A stretch of 34,569 nt of DNA from Rhodothermales bacterium (GTDB lineage Bacteria; Bacteroidota; Rhodothermia; Rhodothermales; Bin80), in contig JAJEDR010000026.1 in NCBI GenBank assembly GCA_022821385.1, forward strand, positions 1-34,569, in the 5' to 3' direction. Below the pieces are notes generated by a model. That model did not search any database and was not told where the DNA came from. It saw nothing but the letters and a program-made list of their open reading frames with translations. Position numbers and translations under genes: made by a program. This document shows positions 17,192 to 25,570 of the stretch, piece after piece (the stretch's first letter is position 1; the number at the start of each line of letters is the position of its first letter).

Positions 17192-17625
17192 GGATCGAGG
17201 ATAGCAACGGGATGGTCACCAACTATCTCAGTTGGGGCATCACTCCAGAGCCGCTCAAGGTCATAGAACGCACGCCTCTCGGGCGTGAATATGTGCACCA
17301 CGAGATCTACGTAATCAAGCAACACCCACTGGCGATGTTCTGCCCCTTCGATGTGCCACGGAAGCTCATTACACTCGTGTTTCAGCCGGGTCTGGACGGA
17401 TTCTGTGATGGCCTTGACTTGAAGGTCGGATGTAGCTGAGCATAAGACAAAATAGTCCGCAAGACCACTGGTCGCCCGCATATCCATAGTGACCACATCA
17501 TGAGCTTTTTTTTCCTGTATTGCTACTATTGCTTCTCGTGCAAGAACCTTCGCAGGTACTGAACCTGTGCGTTGCTTGTCAAGTTCTGGTGGAGGAATGA
17601 GCGATGATGGCTCAGTTACTGTCAT
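17188..17625 (-). CDS. rsfS: Ribosomal silencing factor RsfS (Iojap/YbeB family)
   Basis: RsfS binds ribosomal protein uL14 on the large subunit and blocks subunit joining when nutrients are scarce. The 145-aa protein has the full family core from about residue 27: ALREAIVAIQEKKAHDVV-like start, DMRATSGLADYFVLCSATSDLQVKAI, the WHIEGAEHRQWVLLDYVDLVVHIF stretch and the final REFYDLERLW-like YDLERLWSDA. An N-terminal extension of about 25 polar residues is longer than usual. It overlaps the upstream LytR_C gene by 14 bases and the downstream lipoprotein by four. LytR-type genes commonly lie next to rsfS, which supports the assignment. Confidence 0.95.
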   Translation of the reverse strand: MTVTEPSSLIPPPELDKQRTGSVPAKVLAREAIVAIQEKKAHDVVTMDMRATSGLADYFVLCSATSDLQVKAITESVQTRLKHECNELPWHIEGAEHRQWVLLDYVDLVVHIFTPERRAFYDLERLWSDAPTEIVGDHPVAILDP

Positions 17626-18124
17626 GCAAATCTGGAATATCAGAGGAATTGGAAGTTTCGCTGAATGGAGGAATCATTCCATAATCTTTACCAATGATTA
17701 TGGAAACATCGAGATGAAACTCATCGCGCACATCCTTGCTAATACGATCATGCGGCAACCCGAGTGATGCAGCCACCTGCTGAGCAATAGCCAGATTATC
17801 AATTCGGTCGACAATGATCGTCTCCTCAACATCAAATGATCTGTGATTGCCAACCCCCACAACATCGTACCCTTTCGATCTCAAGTAAGCCCGCATTCGC
17901 TCAGCAACACCATTAACACCGACGCCATTACGAACTTCTACCTGATACATATCTGCGGTGCCCGGGTAATCAGAGGTTTCGCTGGAAGAGGCTACCTGAA
18001 CGGGGAAAAGGACCGCCTCCCTCAGGAACGGGACGTTCGTAAATGTGGACACGACTCCAATGACAATCACCAATCCGACAAGGGCGGCAATTATATCAAT
18101 ACAAAAAGCTTTTAGGCGACTCAT
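17612..18124 (-). CDS. LytR C-terminal domain protein, membrane-anchored
   Basis: About 170 aa from the ATG at 18124 (an in-frame GTG at 18139 would add five residues). One N-terminal transmembrane helix (about residues 8-30, IDIIAALVGLVIVIGVVSTF) is followed by a linker and a LytR_C domain starting YQVEVRNGVGVNGVAERMRAYLRSKGYDVVGVGN and ending HLDVSIIIGKDYG. The LytR_C module is often fused to LCP cell-wall polymer transferases. Here it stands alone, without the LCP catalytic domain, so a wall or envelope-binding role is the most that can be said. The gene overlaps rsfS by 14 bases. Confidence 0.85.
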   Translation of the reverse strand: MSRLKAFCIDIIAALVGLVIVIGVVSTFTNVPFLREAVLFPVQVASSSETSDYPGTADMYQVEVRNGVGVNGVAERMRAYLRSKGYDVVGVGNHRSFDVEETIIVDRIDNLAIAQQVAASLGLPHDRISKDVRDEFHLDVSIIIGKDYGMIPPFSETSNSSDIPDLHDSN

Positions 18125-18145
18125 CCGCACCCAGCTCACGAGACA

Positions 18146-18664
18146 TTAAAACCAGGGATTCCGTCGAAACAGTCCAGTATGCCGGCGACCATATCCATAA
18201 GGTCCATAGCCCATCATGTTTTGGTATGCGTACGGATCCTGTCTGAATTGAAAGTGAACCTGAACTTTTTCGGACGGCTTCCAGCCAATTTCGGCATTAC
18301 GCAGAAAAACCTGGGGGCGCTGCCGTCCAAAGCCATATTCCTGGGCCATTTGGTTCTGAGGGGAGTATGCAACGGCAACATCCATCCGTGCGACTAGTTT
18401 GGGGCTAAATTGCCATGCCATCGTATTTGTGTACATGCCCATTGAGTATCCGTCGCCGCCAAAGGACCCGGCCGTCATTTCAAAGCTGTGTCTCATTTGA
18501 AAAACACTCGGGTTGAATATCTTGCTCAGGAATGCACCAGCTCGGTTGGACACGTCGTACACACGGGTCTGAGGGAATGCCTCCGGGACAGCTTCCCTGA
18601 ACTGGGACTGAGCAGGTGATGCCAAAAAGGCCAGAGCAGCGATGAGTAACAAGTTTCTGCGCAT
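18146..18664 (-). CDS. Exported protein of unknown function, possibly outer-membrane associated
   Basis: This 172-aa protein has a clear type I signal peptide (MRRNLLLIAALAFLASPAQS, cleavage before QF). The mature part is beta-rich with alternating aromatic and polar residues (RHSFEMTAGSFGG, YTNTMAWQFSPKLVARMDVAVAY, AEIGWKPSEKVQVHFQFRQD), suggesting a small outer-membrane or surface protein, though it is too short for a large barrel. The tail is unusual, rich in Tyr, Gly, Met and Arg. I do not recognise the family. It is the first gene of the minus-strand group, 21 bases before the LytR_C gene, and is divergent from aroQ. Confidence 0.75.
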   Translation of the reverse strand: MRRNLLLIAALAFLASPAQSQFREAVPEAFPQTRVYDVSNRAGAFLSKIFNPSVFQMRHSFEMTAGSFGGDGYSMGMYTNTMAWQFSPKLVARMDVAVAYSPQNQMAQEYGFGRQRPQVFLRNAEIGWKPSEKVQVHFQFRQDPYAYQNMMGYGPYGYGRRHTGLFRRNPWF

Positions 18665-18735
18665 TACACAGTCTATCTTCGGTTAAGAGAGTTTAAGGCG
18701 TGTCTTGTAATCAATACCTTGGGATCACAGTTTTG

Positions 18736-18764
18736 TTGCACGGCTTACATGCTTAATTTATTAA
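18736..18764 (+). promoter_or_regulatory. Possible promoter for aroQ-mltG
   Basis: TTGCAC at 18736-18741 and TATTAA at 18759-18764 are separated by 17 bases, about 20 bases before the aroQ ATG, in an AT-rich part of the 120-base divergent spacer. The boxes match a sigma70-like pattern loosely. Bacteroidota often use a different consensus, and the leader would be very short. Confidence 0.3.
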
Positions 18765-18784
18765 CTGTACCTGAATAATACACT

Positions 18785-19099
18785 ATGAAACCTGTACCAT
18801 CTCAAGCTGTCTCCAAAGAAGATTTGGCCCCGCTCCGGGCACAAATTGATAAGCTTGACCAAGTATTGGTGAAAATTTTCAACGAACGCTCTCATGTGGC
18901 GAATAAAATCGGACACGTCAAACAGCAACTCGGACTCCCTGTTTATGATCCTGCAAGAGAACAAGAGGTCCTGGAAAATGTCATTCGGGCCAATCCCGGC
19001 CCACTCCAGTCGGACGCTATTCAACGACTCTTTGAGCGTGTGATTGATGAGACGCGTTCACTAGAGCGTCAAAAATATCAGCGGAGAACAAAGCGGTAG
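18785..19099 (+). CDS. aroQ: Chorismate mutase, AroQ class
   Basis: A free-standing 104-aa AroQ-fold protein that rearranges chorismate to prephenate for phenylalanine and tyrosine synthesis. The three-helix pattern and active-site residues are visible: the Arg of PLRAQIDKLD, the Arg of NERSHVANKIG, the Lys of HVKQQLG, the Asp and Arg-Glu of YDPAREQEVLENV, and the acidic residue in the last helix (VIDETRSLE). No prephenate dehydratase or DAHP synthase domain is fused to it. mltG begins two bases after the stop, so both are on one transcript, an uncommon pairing. Confidence 0.88.
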   Translation: MKPVPSQAVSKEDLAPLRAQIDKLDQVLVKIFNERSHVANKIGHVKQQLGLPVYDPAREQEVLENVIRANPGPLQSDAIQRLFERVIDETRSLERQKYQRRTKR

Positions 19100-19101
19100 T
19101 T

Positions 19102-20139
19102 ATGCTAAGGACCCGGATTTTCGTGTACTGTATTGTGGTTATCCTCGGACTAGGCGCAGGAGGGAGTTGGCTTCTTTGGGCTCCGAATACTACATCCTTC
19201 GACGGCGACCGAGCGTTGCATATTCCAAGAGGAAGCATCTTGGTCAATGTCGTTGATTCGCTTGAAAGTCGGGAACTGATCAAGTACTCCTGGACCTTCC
19301 GCCTGGTAGCCCATGCAACTGGCTGGAAGGATCAAATAAAGGCTGGACACTATGTATTTTCATCAGGAGAATCGAATCTCAATCTATTGCAAACCTTGCG
19401 AAAGGGACTGCAGACCCCTGTATCGCTGAGGATCCCCGCTGGATCTAGACGCGACAGGATTGCACGTTCGGCAGCTGCCAACATGGCGTTTGATGCAGAA
19501 GATTTTATGGCGGCTCTCGCTGATACTGCGCTGGCAACATCGCTTGGCACGGACACACTGCACTTATTTAGTTACATGTTACCCGATACGTACAACTTCT
19601 ACTGGTTGACCGAAGCGACCGAAGTTGTTCGACGTATTAAGCGGGAGTTTGATGAGTTTTACGAAAAAGAGGCTGCAAGTGAGGCGAGCACACATGGCCT
19701 GTCGCGTGATGAAGTGATAAGTCTCGCTGCAATTGTCGAATGGGAAACGGACGTAAACGAGGAAAAATCTCGTGTGGCAGGTGTATACTTGAATCGGCTG
19801 CGAAGGCACTGGCCCCTGCAGGCCGATCCAACAGTGCAATATGCGCTGATTGAACTCGAGGGCGGCAGACGCCGCCTGTTTTATCGTGATTATAGAATTG
19901 ATCACCCCTACAACACATATCTGTACCAAGGGCTTCCGCCGGGTCCTATCACTAATCCTTCGCGATCATCTCTGATAAAAACTGCACAGGCGGAAGAACA
20001 CGATTACATGTTTTTTGTGGCCAGCCCAGAAGGTGGACATTCGTTCAACGTAGACTTACGCAGCCATAACCGGGATGCTAATATATTGCGCCGCTATCTT
20101 GCACAGCGCCGACGTGAGAGGGCTAACGCAGAGGACTAA
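19102..20139 (+). CDS. mltG: Endolytic murein transglycosylase MltG (YceG-like)
   Basis: MltG cleaves nascent glycan strands in the periplasm and sets where peptidoglycan chains end. The 345-aa length is normal. One N-terminal transmembrane helix (about 4-26) anchors it in the inner membrane; a LysM-like segment lies at about 40-90 (IPRGSILVNVVDSLESRELI). The catalytic domain contains the conserved Glu region ISLAAIVEWETDVNEEKSRVAGVYLNRLRR (Glu213/Glu215), QADPTVQYAL, and GLPPGPITNPSRSSL near the end, followed by DYMFFVASPEGGHSF. The segment reads VEWET where VEKET is common. It follows aroQ by two bases. Confidence 0.94.
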   Translation: MLRTRIFVYCIVVILGLGAGGSWLLWAPNTTSFDGDRALHIPRGSILVNVVDSLESRELIKYSWTFRLVAHATGWKDQIKAGHYVFSSGESNLNLLQTLRKGLQTPVSLRIPAGSRRDRIARSAAANMAFDAEDFMAALADTALATSLGTDTLHLFSYMLPDTYNFYWLTEATEVVRRIKREFDEFYEKEAASEASTHGLSRDEVISLAAIVEWETDVNEEKSRVAGVYLNRLRRHWPLQADPTVQYALIELEGGRRRLFYRDYRIDHPYNTYLYQGLPPGPITNPSRSSLIKTAQAEEHDYMFFVASPEGGHSFNVDLRSHNRDANILRRYLAQRRRERANAED

Positions 20140-20370
20140 TCCGACCGTTCATTTATGGTAGAATCGTGGAGGCAGAGATAAGCGGCGCGCGAGGAATGCC
20201 CAGCTTTCTCATGTGCACTGTATTACCTGACTCAATTTGCCATCAACCTAATAGTGCGTTTGCTGTCTTGCAAGTTCCGAGGCCATATTGAGACCGGATG
20301 TGCATGAACAGAGACGGCTCCGATCCGTCCATCGCAATTCGTACCCCATCATCCCATACGTTGACCAAGG

Positions 20371-21129
20371 CTAATGGACGTAACTGCCAGCATTAATGTC
20401 AATTGATGTGCCCGTCGCGTGATCTGCTAAACCACTTGCCAAAAGCACGACGATTGGAGCAATATCCTTCGATTCAGTCAAGTTACCAAGAGCAAGATCT
20501 TGCACGACAAAGGCCTCTCCGTACGAATCAATTGCATCTTGCGCCATGTCTGTACGAACAAAACCAGGGGCCACTACAAAGGCTGTAATCCCGTCCTTGC
20601 CGTATGCACGGGCAATACTGCGCGTCAGCGAAACAACCGCCCCTTTTGAAGCCGCATAGGTCATGTATTCTGCGGTATCTCCACGAAAAGCAGCCCGTGA
20701 TGCGATATTGATAATGCGACCCTGTCCCCGGGTCTGGTAATGTTGGATTACAAGGCGACATAGAAGCTCTGGTGCACGTGCATTAACTGCCATGGTTTGC
20801 TCCCAAGCATGAAGCCAGGCGCTCGTCGGTGCCGCTGCATCAACAAGCTGCGCGATGCCCGCATTGTTGACCAGAACATCAATGCAGCCATATCGGGATA
20901 TCACATTCGCCACGAGCATCTCACAGGCTCGCACAGATGACAAGTCTGCCTGAAACACACACGCACGTTGACCCAGTTCTAGCGCAACAGCTTCAGCCTG
21001 CACGGTGTTTTCGTTGCAGTGCACCGCAACGGTTGCCCCCGCGTCGGCAAGCCCTTTGGCAATTGCATTTCCTATACCACGGCTCGCCCCCGTAACCAGT
21101 GCGACCTTATCTGTGAGATCAATTTTCAT
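20371..21129 (-). CDS. SDR oxidoreductase, 3-oxoacyl-ACP reductase-like (FabG family)
   Basis: A 252-aa classical SDR with the NADPH-binding motif TGASRGIG at residues 13-20, NNAG at 88-91 and the catalytic set Asn116, Ser144, Tyr158 and Lys162 (MTYAASKGAV). The C-terminal pattern PGFVRTDMAQDAI and ATGTSIDINAGSYVH is that of FabG-type 3-oxoacyl-ACP reductases, but many SDRs with other substrates share it. No acpP, fabD or fabF gene is nearby, so I do not assign fabG. The gene stands alone, with a 0.5-kb gap upstream and about 230 non-coding bases downstream. Confidence 0.88.
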   Translation of the reverse strand: MKIDLTDKVALVTGASRGIGNAIAKGLADAGATVAVHCNENTVQAEAVALELGQRACVFQADLSSVRACEMLVANVISRYGCIDVLVNNAGIAQLVDAAAPTSAWLHAWEQTMAVNARAPELLCRLVIQHYQTRGQGRIINIASRAAFRGDTAEYMTYAASKGAVVSLTRSIARAYGKDGITAFVVAPGFVRTDMAQDAIDSYGEAFVVQDLALGNLTESKDIAPIVVLLASGLADHATGTSIDINAGSYVH

Positions 21130-21659
21130 ATGACTGACAAGAACAATCTGAGATCAACCCGCACGACAAGATGATCCAGTAACGTACGTTTGCAGATCAA
21201 TCTAATGGTCATACCGCTCCCGTAAGACACTGAAATTATATCCAACCAAGAGCCATCTCTGAGCTATCCTGGAGTTTAAAGGCTGAAGGGATTGTCGCCC
21301 AAGCAAGCTGGCTTGACACTCAAAGCAAATACGATAACTGAACAAACACTTTACCTCATTTTGCATATCCGCATCAAGGCGAGCCAAAGTGCCGCACGGA
21401 CATGATCGGCCGATAATGTCTGCGCCACAAATCACCCGGTATCGTTGGACGCAAAAAACACATTAAAGAAAGCAGCTATACCGCAAATGTTGGTGTTTCG
21501 CTACAAATCCTATAGTGACAAAATTGCATGTTCACGTGTTGTCGTGAATACACATACTGCTACTACGAGTAGGCATCATGCCTCCTTGCCACTCACCAAA
21601 TAACGACTAGATCAGGCACGACGCTACAGTCTGAATATATATGCCCGATACATAAGAAA
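21130..21659. other. Intergenic region, no confident gene
   Basis: About 530 bases between the DUF2480 gene and the SDR. The only notable frame is a minus-strand GTG-started one at 21202-21435 (77 aa) with six cysteines, including CPC and CFEC patterns that vaguely resemble a zinc ribbon; it lacks a convincing start signal and I do not call it. No tRNA, strong hairpin or repeat was seen. Promoters for the SDR presumably lie near its right-hand start at 21129. Confidence 0.4.
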
Positions 21660-22172
21660 TTATTTTACACGCTCTTTGGGTCGACGCCAGACGGGTACAC
21701 TTGAGCAGGGTTCACCGAACATGACCTTACTGGCCACCTTCTGTAACTCTGTCATTGCCTTAGTATAGGCACTCTCAGGAACGACTCCCGATCCGCAACC
21801 CTTAATCACTACAATCCTGTTTGAGAATCTGCTCCAATCTTCCTTCGTTAAGGCCAAGGCAAACAACTCTCGCACGAGATCCGCCTTGCGCCCCATTGTA
21901 ACTGTCCGTGCACGATCAAGACGTGATGCAATCAACATATAGGCCCACATTGGCACCAGCGCTTCCGTACTGCAAAAGAGTGCAACATGAACCCCGTCGA
22001 ATTCCTGCCAGTCATAAGCAGCTACCTGTGCCCGAAAAGGCTTTTCCCGCAAAAGCATACCGTGATCCAGAAAGGATGCCAAATCCAGTTCTTTGATCGA
22101 ATGGCCCTCCCATAGCAATTCCAGGTCATAAACTTCAATTCCGCTCTGGGCCACGCGATTGACGATCTCCAT
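21660..22172 (-). CDS. DUF2480 family protein
   Basis: About 170 aa, matching the Bacteroidota-specific DUF2480 family along its whole length: EIVNRVAQSGIEVYDLE near the start, FRAQVAAYDWQEFDGVHVAL, the conserved CSTEALVPMWAYMLIAS segment, RIVVIKGCGSGVVPESAY and the C-terminal KVMFGEPCSSVPVWRRP. Three conserved cysteines stand out and could bind a metal or carry sulfur. The biochemical role of the family is unknown. I chose the ATG at 22172; a TTG at 22181 that overlaps the upstream stop (TTGA) would add three residues. It directly follows the cysteine desulfurase gene, and in Bacteroidota this family is typically found near Fe-S assembly genes, so a role there is a reasonable inference. Confidence 0.88.
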   Translation of the reverse strand: MEIVNRVAQSGIEVYDLELLWEGHSIKELDLASFLDHGMLLREKPFRAQVAAYDWQEFDGVHVALFCSTEALVPMWAYMLIASRLDRARTVTMGRKADLVRELFALALTKEDWSRFSNRIVVIKGCGSGVVPESAYTKAMTELQKVASKVMFGEPCSSVPVWRRPKERVK

Positions 22173-22177
22173 ATTCC

Positions 22178-23323
22178 TCAAGCAGCTTTTGCAGATAATT
22201 CACGCATTGCCTTGATTAATATTTCAGATGCGTGAGCAACATCCTGTTTGGTCGTGTGACGCCCCAAGCTTATTCGCAGAGTCCGACGAGCCATATCTGC
22301 CGGAATCCCCATTGCTGAAAGCACCCTACTGGGTTTGCGGCTGCCGGATCCACAGGCACTGCCAGTGCCGACTGCCAATCCGCGAATAGACATAAGTAAT
22401 CGTTCCACTTCCAGATGCGGAAATGAAACACTGCTCGTCTGAGGGAGCCGGTTAGCTCCTGCGCCATTAACCCGAACCTCTATACCGGATTGCCTAAGGG
22501 TATTTTCCAGTTCGTCGCGTAAAGCAGTTAGTCGCTTGCCGTCCTTTTCGCATTCCAGCCTGGCCAACCGGAATGCTTCTCCCATTCCGACAATCCCCGG
22601 AACGTTGTGTGTACCACTGCGGCGTCCCTTCTCTTGTCCTCCACCATCAATGAGTGGAGTACAGCGCACTCGACCACGCACAAACATTGCACCCACTCCC
22701 TTGGGACCATATACCTTATGTCCGCTGCACACCAAAATATCCACTTGTTCGGCCGATACAGGTATCTTCCCCACCGCCTGCGTCGCATCGGTCATGAAAG
22801 GAATGCCACGCGCTCGCACCATTCCGGCAATTTCGGGTATCGGCTGTATTACGCCCGTCTCATTGTTGGCCCACATCACACTAACCAGCACCGTGTCGTC
22901 CGTGAGACTGTCCTCCAGTCTGTCCAAGTCTAGGATACCCTCTGAATCGACTGGCAAATAGGTTACACTCCAACCGAGCTGTTCCAGGTGTTGACAGGCC
23001 TTTGCTACCGCGCTGTGCTCGCTTTCCACCGTAACAATATGATGCCCTCTGTGAGCGCACGCCTCGGCCAATCCTTTCAGCGCAGCATTAATCCCTTCCG
23101 TTGCACCACTTGTGAAAGTGACCTCGCTCGGCCGGGCTGCCTGTATACACTTGGCAACCTCTATGCGCGCCTGTTCAATAGCCGCACTCGCTGCCCACCC
23201 GTACATATGTCCTTGGCTGGACGGATTACCGAAGTGCTCTGTGAAATAGGGGAGCATCTTCTCCACGACACGCGAATCAACAGGCGTCGTGGCATTATAG
23301 TCCAAGTATATGGCAACAGACAT
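22178..23323 (-). CDS. Cysteine desulfurase (IscS/NifS family)
   Basis: A PLP enzyme that removes sulfur from cysteine as an enzyme-bound persulfide for Fe-S clusters and thiolated tRNA. Starting at the ATG at 23323 (MSVAIYLDYNATTPV, the canonical N-terminus) it is 381 aa. His103 in ESEHSAV and Asp179 in TDATQAVG position the cofactor, Lys203 in CSGHKVYGPKG forms the Schiff base, and RRSGTHNVPG follows. The sulfur-accepting cysteine is residue 324 in GTGSACGSGSRKPSRVL. An in-frame upstream extension to 23404 is rejected because it adds residues with no family counterpart. The DUF2480 gene follows within a few bases. No iscU or sufU scaffold gene is visible. Confidence 0.94.
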   Translation of the reverse strand: MSVAIYLDYNATTPVDSRVVEKMLPYFTEHFGNPSSQGHMYGWAASAAIEQARIEVAKCIQAARPSEVTFTSGATEGINAALKGLAEACAHRGHHIVTVESEHSAVAKACQHLEQLGWSVTYLPVDSEGILDLDRLEDSLTDDTVLVSVMWANNETGVIQPIPEIAGMVRARGIPFMTDATQAVGKIPVSAEQVDILVCSGHKVYGPKGVGAMFVRGRVRCTPLIDGGGQEKGRRSGTHNVPGIVGMGEAFRLARLECEKDGKRLTALRDELENTLRQSGIEVRVNGAGANRLPQTSSVSFPHLEVERLLMSIRGLAVGTGSACGSGSRKPSRVLSAMGIPADMARRTLRISLGRHTTKQDVAHASEILIKAMRELSAKAA

Positions 23324-23429
23324 GATCTTTAAGTCTTGTCCATGCAACCCCTGCAGAAAATGGCAGGTTCCGAAGGCACCCCCACAAACCTCCGCAACCC
23401 GCAAAGAGCATCATGGTAAAACGCTGTTC

Positions 23430-23505
23430 GCCGCGTTCGTCTAGGGGTCCAGGACGCCGGCCTCTCACGCCGGTAACACGGGTTCAAATCCCGTACGCGG
23501 TACCA
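23430..23505 (+). tRNA. tRNA-Glu (anticodon CUC)
   Basis: A complete cloverleaf can be drawn by eye. The acceptor stem GCCGCGT pairs with ACGCGGT (with a G-U at position 1-72), the anticodon stem CCGGC pairs with GCCGG around the loop CTCTCAC (anticodon CUC, reading GAG), and the T arm ACGGG-TTCAAAT-CCCGT is intact. Discriminator A and an encoded CCA end the gene. The D arm TCGTCTAGGGGTCCAGGAC is typical of tRNA-Glu. It ends three bases before the stop codon of the convergent clpP. Confidence 0.96.
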
Positions 23506-23508
23506 CGC

Positions 23509-24192
23509 CTATTTGTTATTTGGCAGTTCCTGAGGTGTCAACACGTTATCAATCAGGCCGTAGTCTTTGGCTTCCTCAGCACTCAACCAGTAGTCCCGAT
23601 CCGCATCCCTTGCGATGGTCTCTGTGTCTTGTCCTGTATGCTGCGCCATGATTTCGTAGAGGCGTTGTTTCAGCCATAAAATTTCTCGGGCCTGGATTTC
23701 GATATCAGAGGCCTGCCCCTGTGCTCCACCCAGCGGTTGGTGAAGCATGATGCGTGAATTGGGCAGCGCGGCACGGTGCTCTTTCGTTCCGGCTGCCAAA
23801 AGCACCGAACCTAATGAGGCCGCTAATCCCACACAAATTGTTGCCACCGGACAGGATACATACTGGATCGTATCATAAACGCCAAGTCCGCTATACACCA
23901 TGCCGCCCGGCGAATTGATGTAGACGTTTATGTCACGTTCTGGATTCTCGCTGGTCAAATAGAGTAGTTGAGCAACTGTCAAGTTTGCCACGATGTCGTT
24001 GATTGGCGTACCTATAATTATAATGCGCTCTTTCAGGAGCCGACTGAATATATCATAGGCCCGCTCGCCGCGGGAGGTTTGCTCAACTACCATGGGCACT
24101 AAATTGCTTATGGGTTGATCACCTAATCCTTTTCTGTATATACTCTCCGGCAAGTGAAGGCTCTTGGAGAATTTTATAAAGTCGTTAACCAT
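23509..24192 (-). CDS. clpP: ATP-dependent Clp protease proteolytic subunit
   Basis: ClpP forms the tetradecameric serine protease chamber fed by ClpX or ClpA/C. The catalytic triad is intact: Ser126 in [12 protein letters not shown], His151 in [10 protein letters not shown] and Asp200 in DADRDYWLS, with the same spacing as in E. coli ClpP (25 and 49 residues). At 227 aa it is slightly long because of an N-terminal stretch of about 30 residues before the usual [22 protein letters not shown] start; this may be a propeptide. It follows tig by 34 bases, the common tig-clpP order, but clpX is not downstream here: the gene ends against tRNA-Glu. Confidence 0.97.
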   Translation of the reverse strand: MVNDFIKFSKSLHLPESIYRKGLGDQPISNLVPMVVEQTSRGERAYDIFSRLLKERIIIIGTPINDIVANLTVAQLLYLTSENPERDINVYINSPGGMVYSGLGVYDTIQYVSCPVATICVGLAASLGSVLLAAGTKEHRAALPNSRIMLHQPLGGAQGQASDIEIQAREILWLKQRLYEIMAQHTGQDTETIARDADRDYWLSAEEAKDYGLIDNVLTPQELPNNK

Positions 24193-24226
24193 TGGATATA
24201 CTTTAATTTGTTGAACGCCAATTCCC

Positions 24227-25513
24227 TTACAAATTCTTCGCTATGAGATACATCATTCCCTCCTCGGGGACAGGAATCTCACTGACCTCAAATTGCTTAA
24301 GTAAGTGTGCAGTCAATGGATTACCACGCAACTGCTCTGATTCCGCTGTAATCCCGCTATCGACTTCTGGTTTCGTATCACCATCTGGAATTTCGACTAC
24401 CTCTTCAGATGATTCCAGGTCTACTTGCCCTTCAATTGCTTCAAGTAAAATTAGCCATCGCAGATGTGCCATAGAATCTTTCAGATACTCCAAGGCATTA
24501 GGATCATCCGCCCACTTATCCAGCAAATCCCCCCTCATCTGCTCTACAAGAGATGTGGGTAAGTTAAAGGGATGCAATACTTGCATACGATTCATAAACT
24601 GAAAGTCCAATATAAACCTAGTATGCCTCTCAAAGAAATTCGTGAGATATTCCTGCACCCATCCTTGCAATTCCTCAGCAGTATTTACTTCCTCCTCACT
24701 GACTATCATTGCCCATCCGTCATCAATCTCCGGCCATTCAAAGCGAAGCGCTTCCAAAATCTCAGCCTCAAAGTATGATTCCTCCCTCATATCAACTGAT
24801 GACGGGTCATCAGCTTCCATGTCATCAAGGTTCACTATATCTCCAACAGCCCGTCCTGTAAAAGCCGTTCTGTATCCATCGCCTATCTCTGGATTCAAAC
24901 CCTCAGCACCACCAAAATCAAAAGTCTCTATTTTGTTTTCACTTCCGACCAGCACCAGTCCTGTTGCATTGTCGACCTCTGTAACCCGATATTCTATCTG
25001 GTCCAGCATGCCAACGATGCCCTCGCCGATTTTCTCTCCCTCTTCAAGCGGCCTGTTCGGCAGATGCTCGGACATTCTTTTTCTTATAAAGAACTCAGTA
25101 ACGCGCTCCGTAATCTCACCGCCAACAGGAATTTCGAGCACCTGGCCAGTAATATCTTGAAGCTCCAGTTTCGGAACCACGTAAAATTCCACCTGGACCA
25201 ACAAATCCTCATCCAACTCATAGTCCCGCCTGATTTCTCGAGGCGTTCCAAGGAGCCGATACTCATCACTACTCTTGACCATATCCTCAAAGACCTCCTT
25301 AGTAAGGTTGTCTACGACTTCGTTTTTCACGTCTTCCGCCCTTATGCGCCGAATCATTTTGATTGGCACACGACCAGGCCGAAACCCCCGCAAGGTTGTC
25401 GCCGACTGCAGTTTTCGTAACGCTAGCCGCACATCCGTTCCCAAATCCGCAGTGGTGGCCTTAATTTCAAGGACACGGACCATATCGCCGGTCTCAAGCA
25501 CATTAACTTCCAT
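24227..25513 (-). CDS. tig: Trigger factor
   Basis: Trigger factor binds near the ribosome exit tunnel and shields nascent chains. The 428-aa protein has the N-terminal ribosome-binding domain with the signature loop GFRPGRVP at residues 43-50 (usually GFRxGKxP) and the following [16 protein letters not shown] helix. A middle segment (about 150-260) occupies the place of the FKBP-type PPIase domain but looks divergent and acidic. The C-terminal helical arms carry [21 protein letters not shown] sequence. The acidic tail before the final segment, with [19 protein letters not shown], is long. It precedes clpP on the same strand and is divergent from the alkyltransferase gene. Confidence 0.93.
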   Translation of the reverse strand: MEVNVLETGDMVRVLEIKATTADLGTDVRLALRKLQSATTLRGFRPGRVPIKMIRRIRAEDVKNEVVDNLTKEVFEDMVKSSDEYRLLGTPREIRRDYELDEDLLVQVEFYVVPKLELQDITGQVLEIPVGGEITERVTEFFIRKRMSEHLPNRPLEEGEKIGEGIVGMLDQIEYRVTEVDNATGLVLVGSENKIETFDFGGAEGLNPEIGDGYRTAFTGRAVGDIVNLDDMEADDPSSVDMREESYFEAEILEALRFEWPEIDDGWAMIVSEEEVNTAEELQGWVQEYLTNFFERHTRFILDFQFMNRMQVLHPFNLPTSLVEQMRGDLLDKWADDPNALEYLKDSMAHLRWLILLEAIEGQVDLESSEEVVEIPDGDTKPEVDSGITAESEQLRGNPLTAHLLKQFEVSEIPVPEEGMMYLIAKNL

Positions 25514-25570
25514 TGCAATAAAGAGTAATAATCGGTTCCGAAAACCCGAATCTATTGGAACGGTCCAGCC

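Noticed and set aside
20140..20370. Short minus-strand frame after the SDR (VNVWDDGVRIAMDG...)
   Set aside because: It has no convincing start, no family resemblance and ends after about 40 codons; I treat the 230 bases as intergenic.
21202..21435. Cysteine-rich 77-aa frame, possible zinc ribbon
   Set aside because: The GTG start lacks a ribosome-binding sequence and the cysteine spacing fits no known ribbon; kept only as a note in the gap entry.
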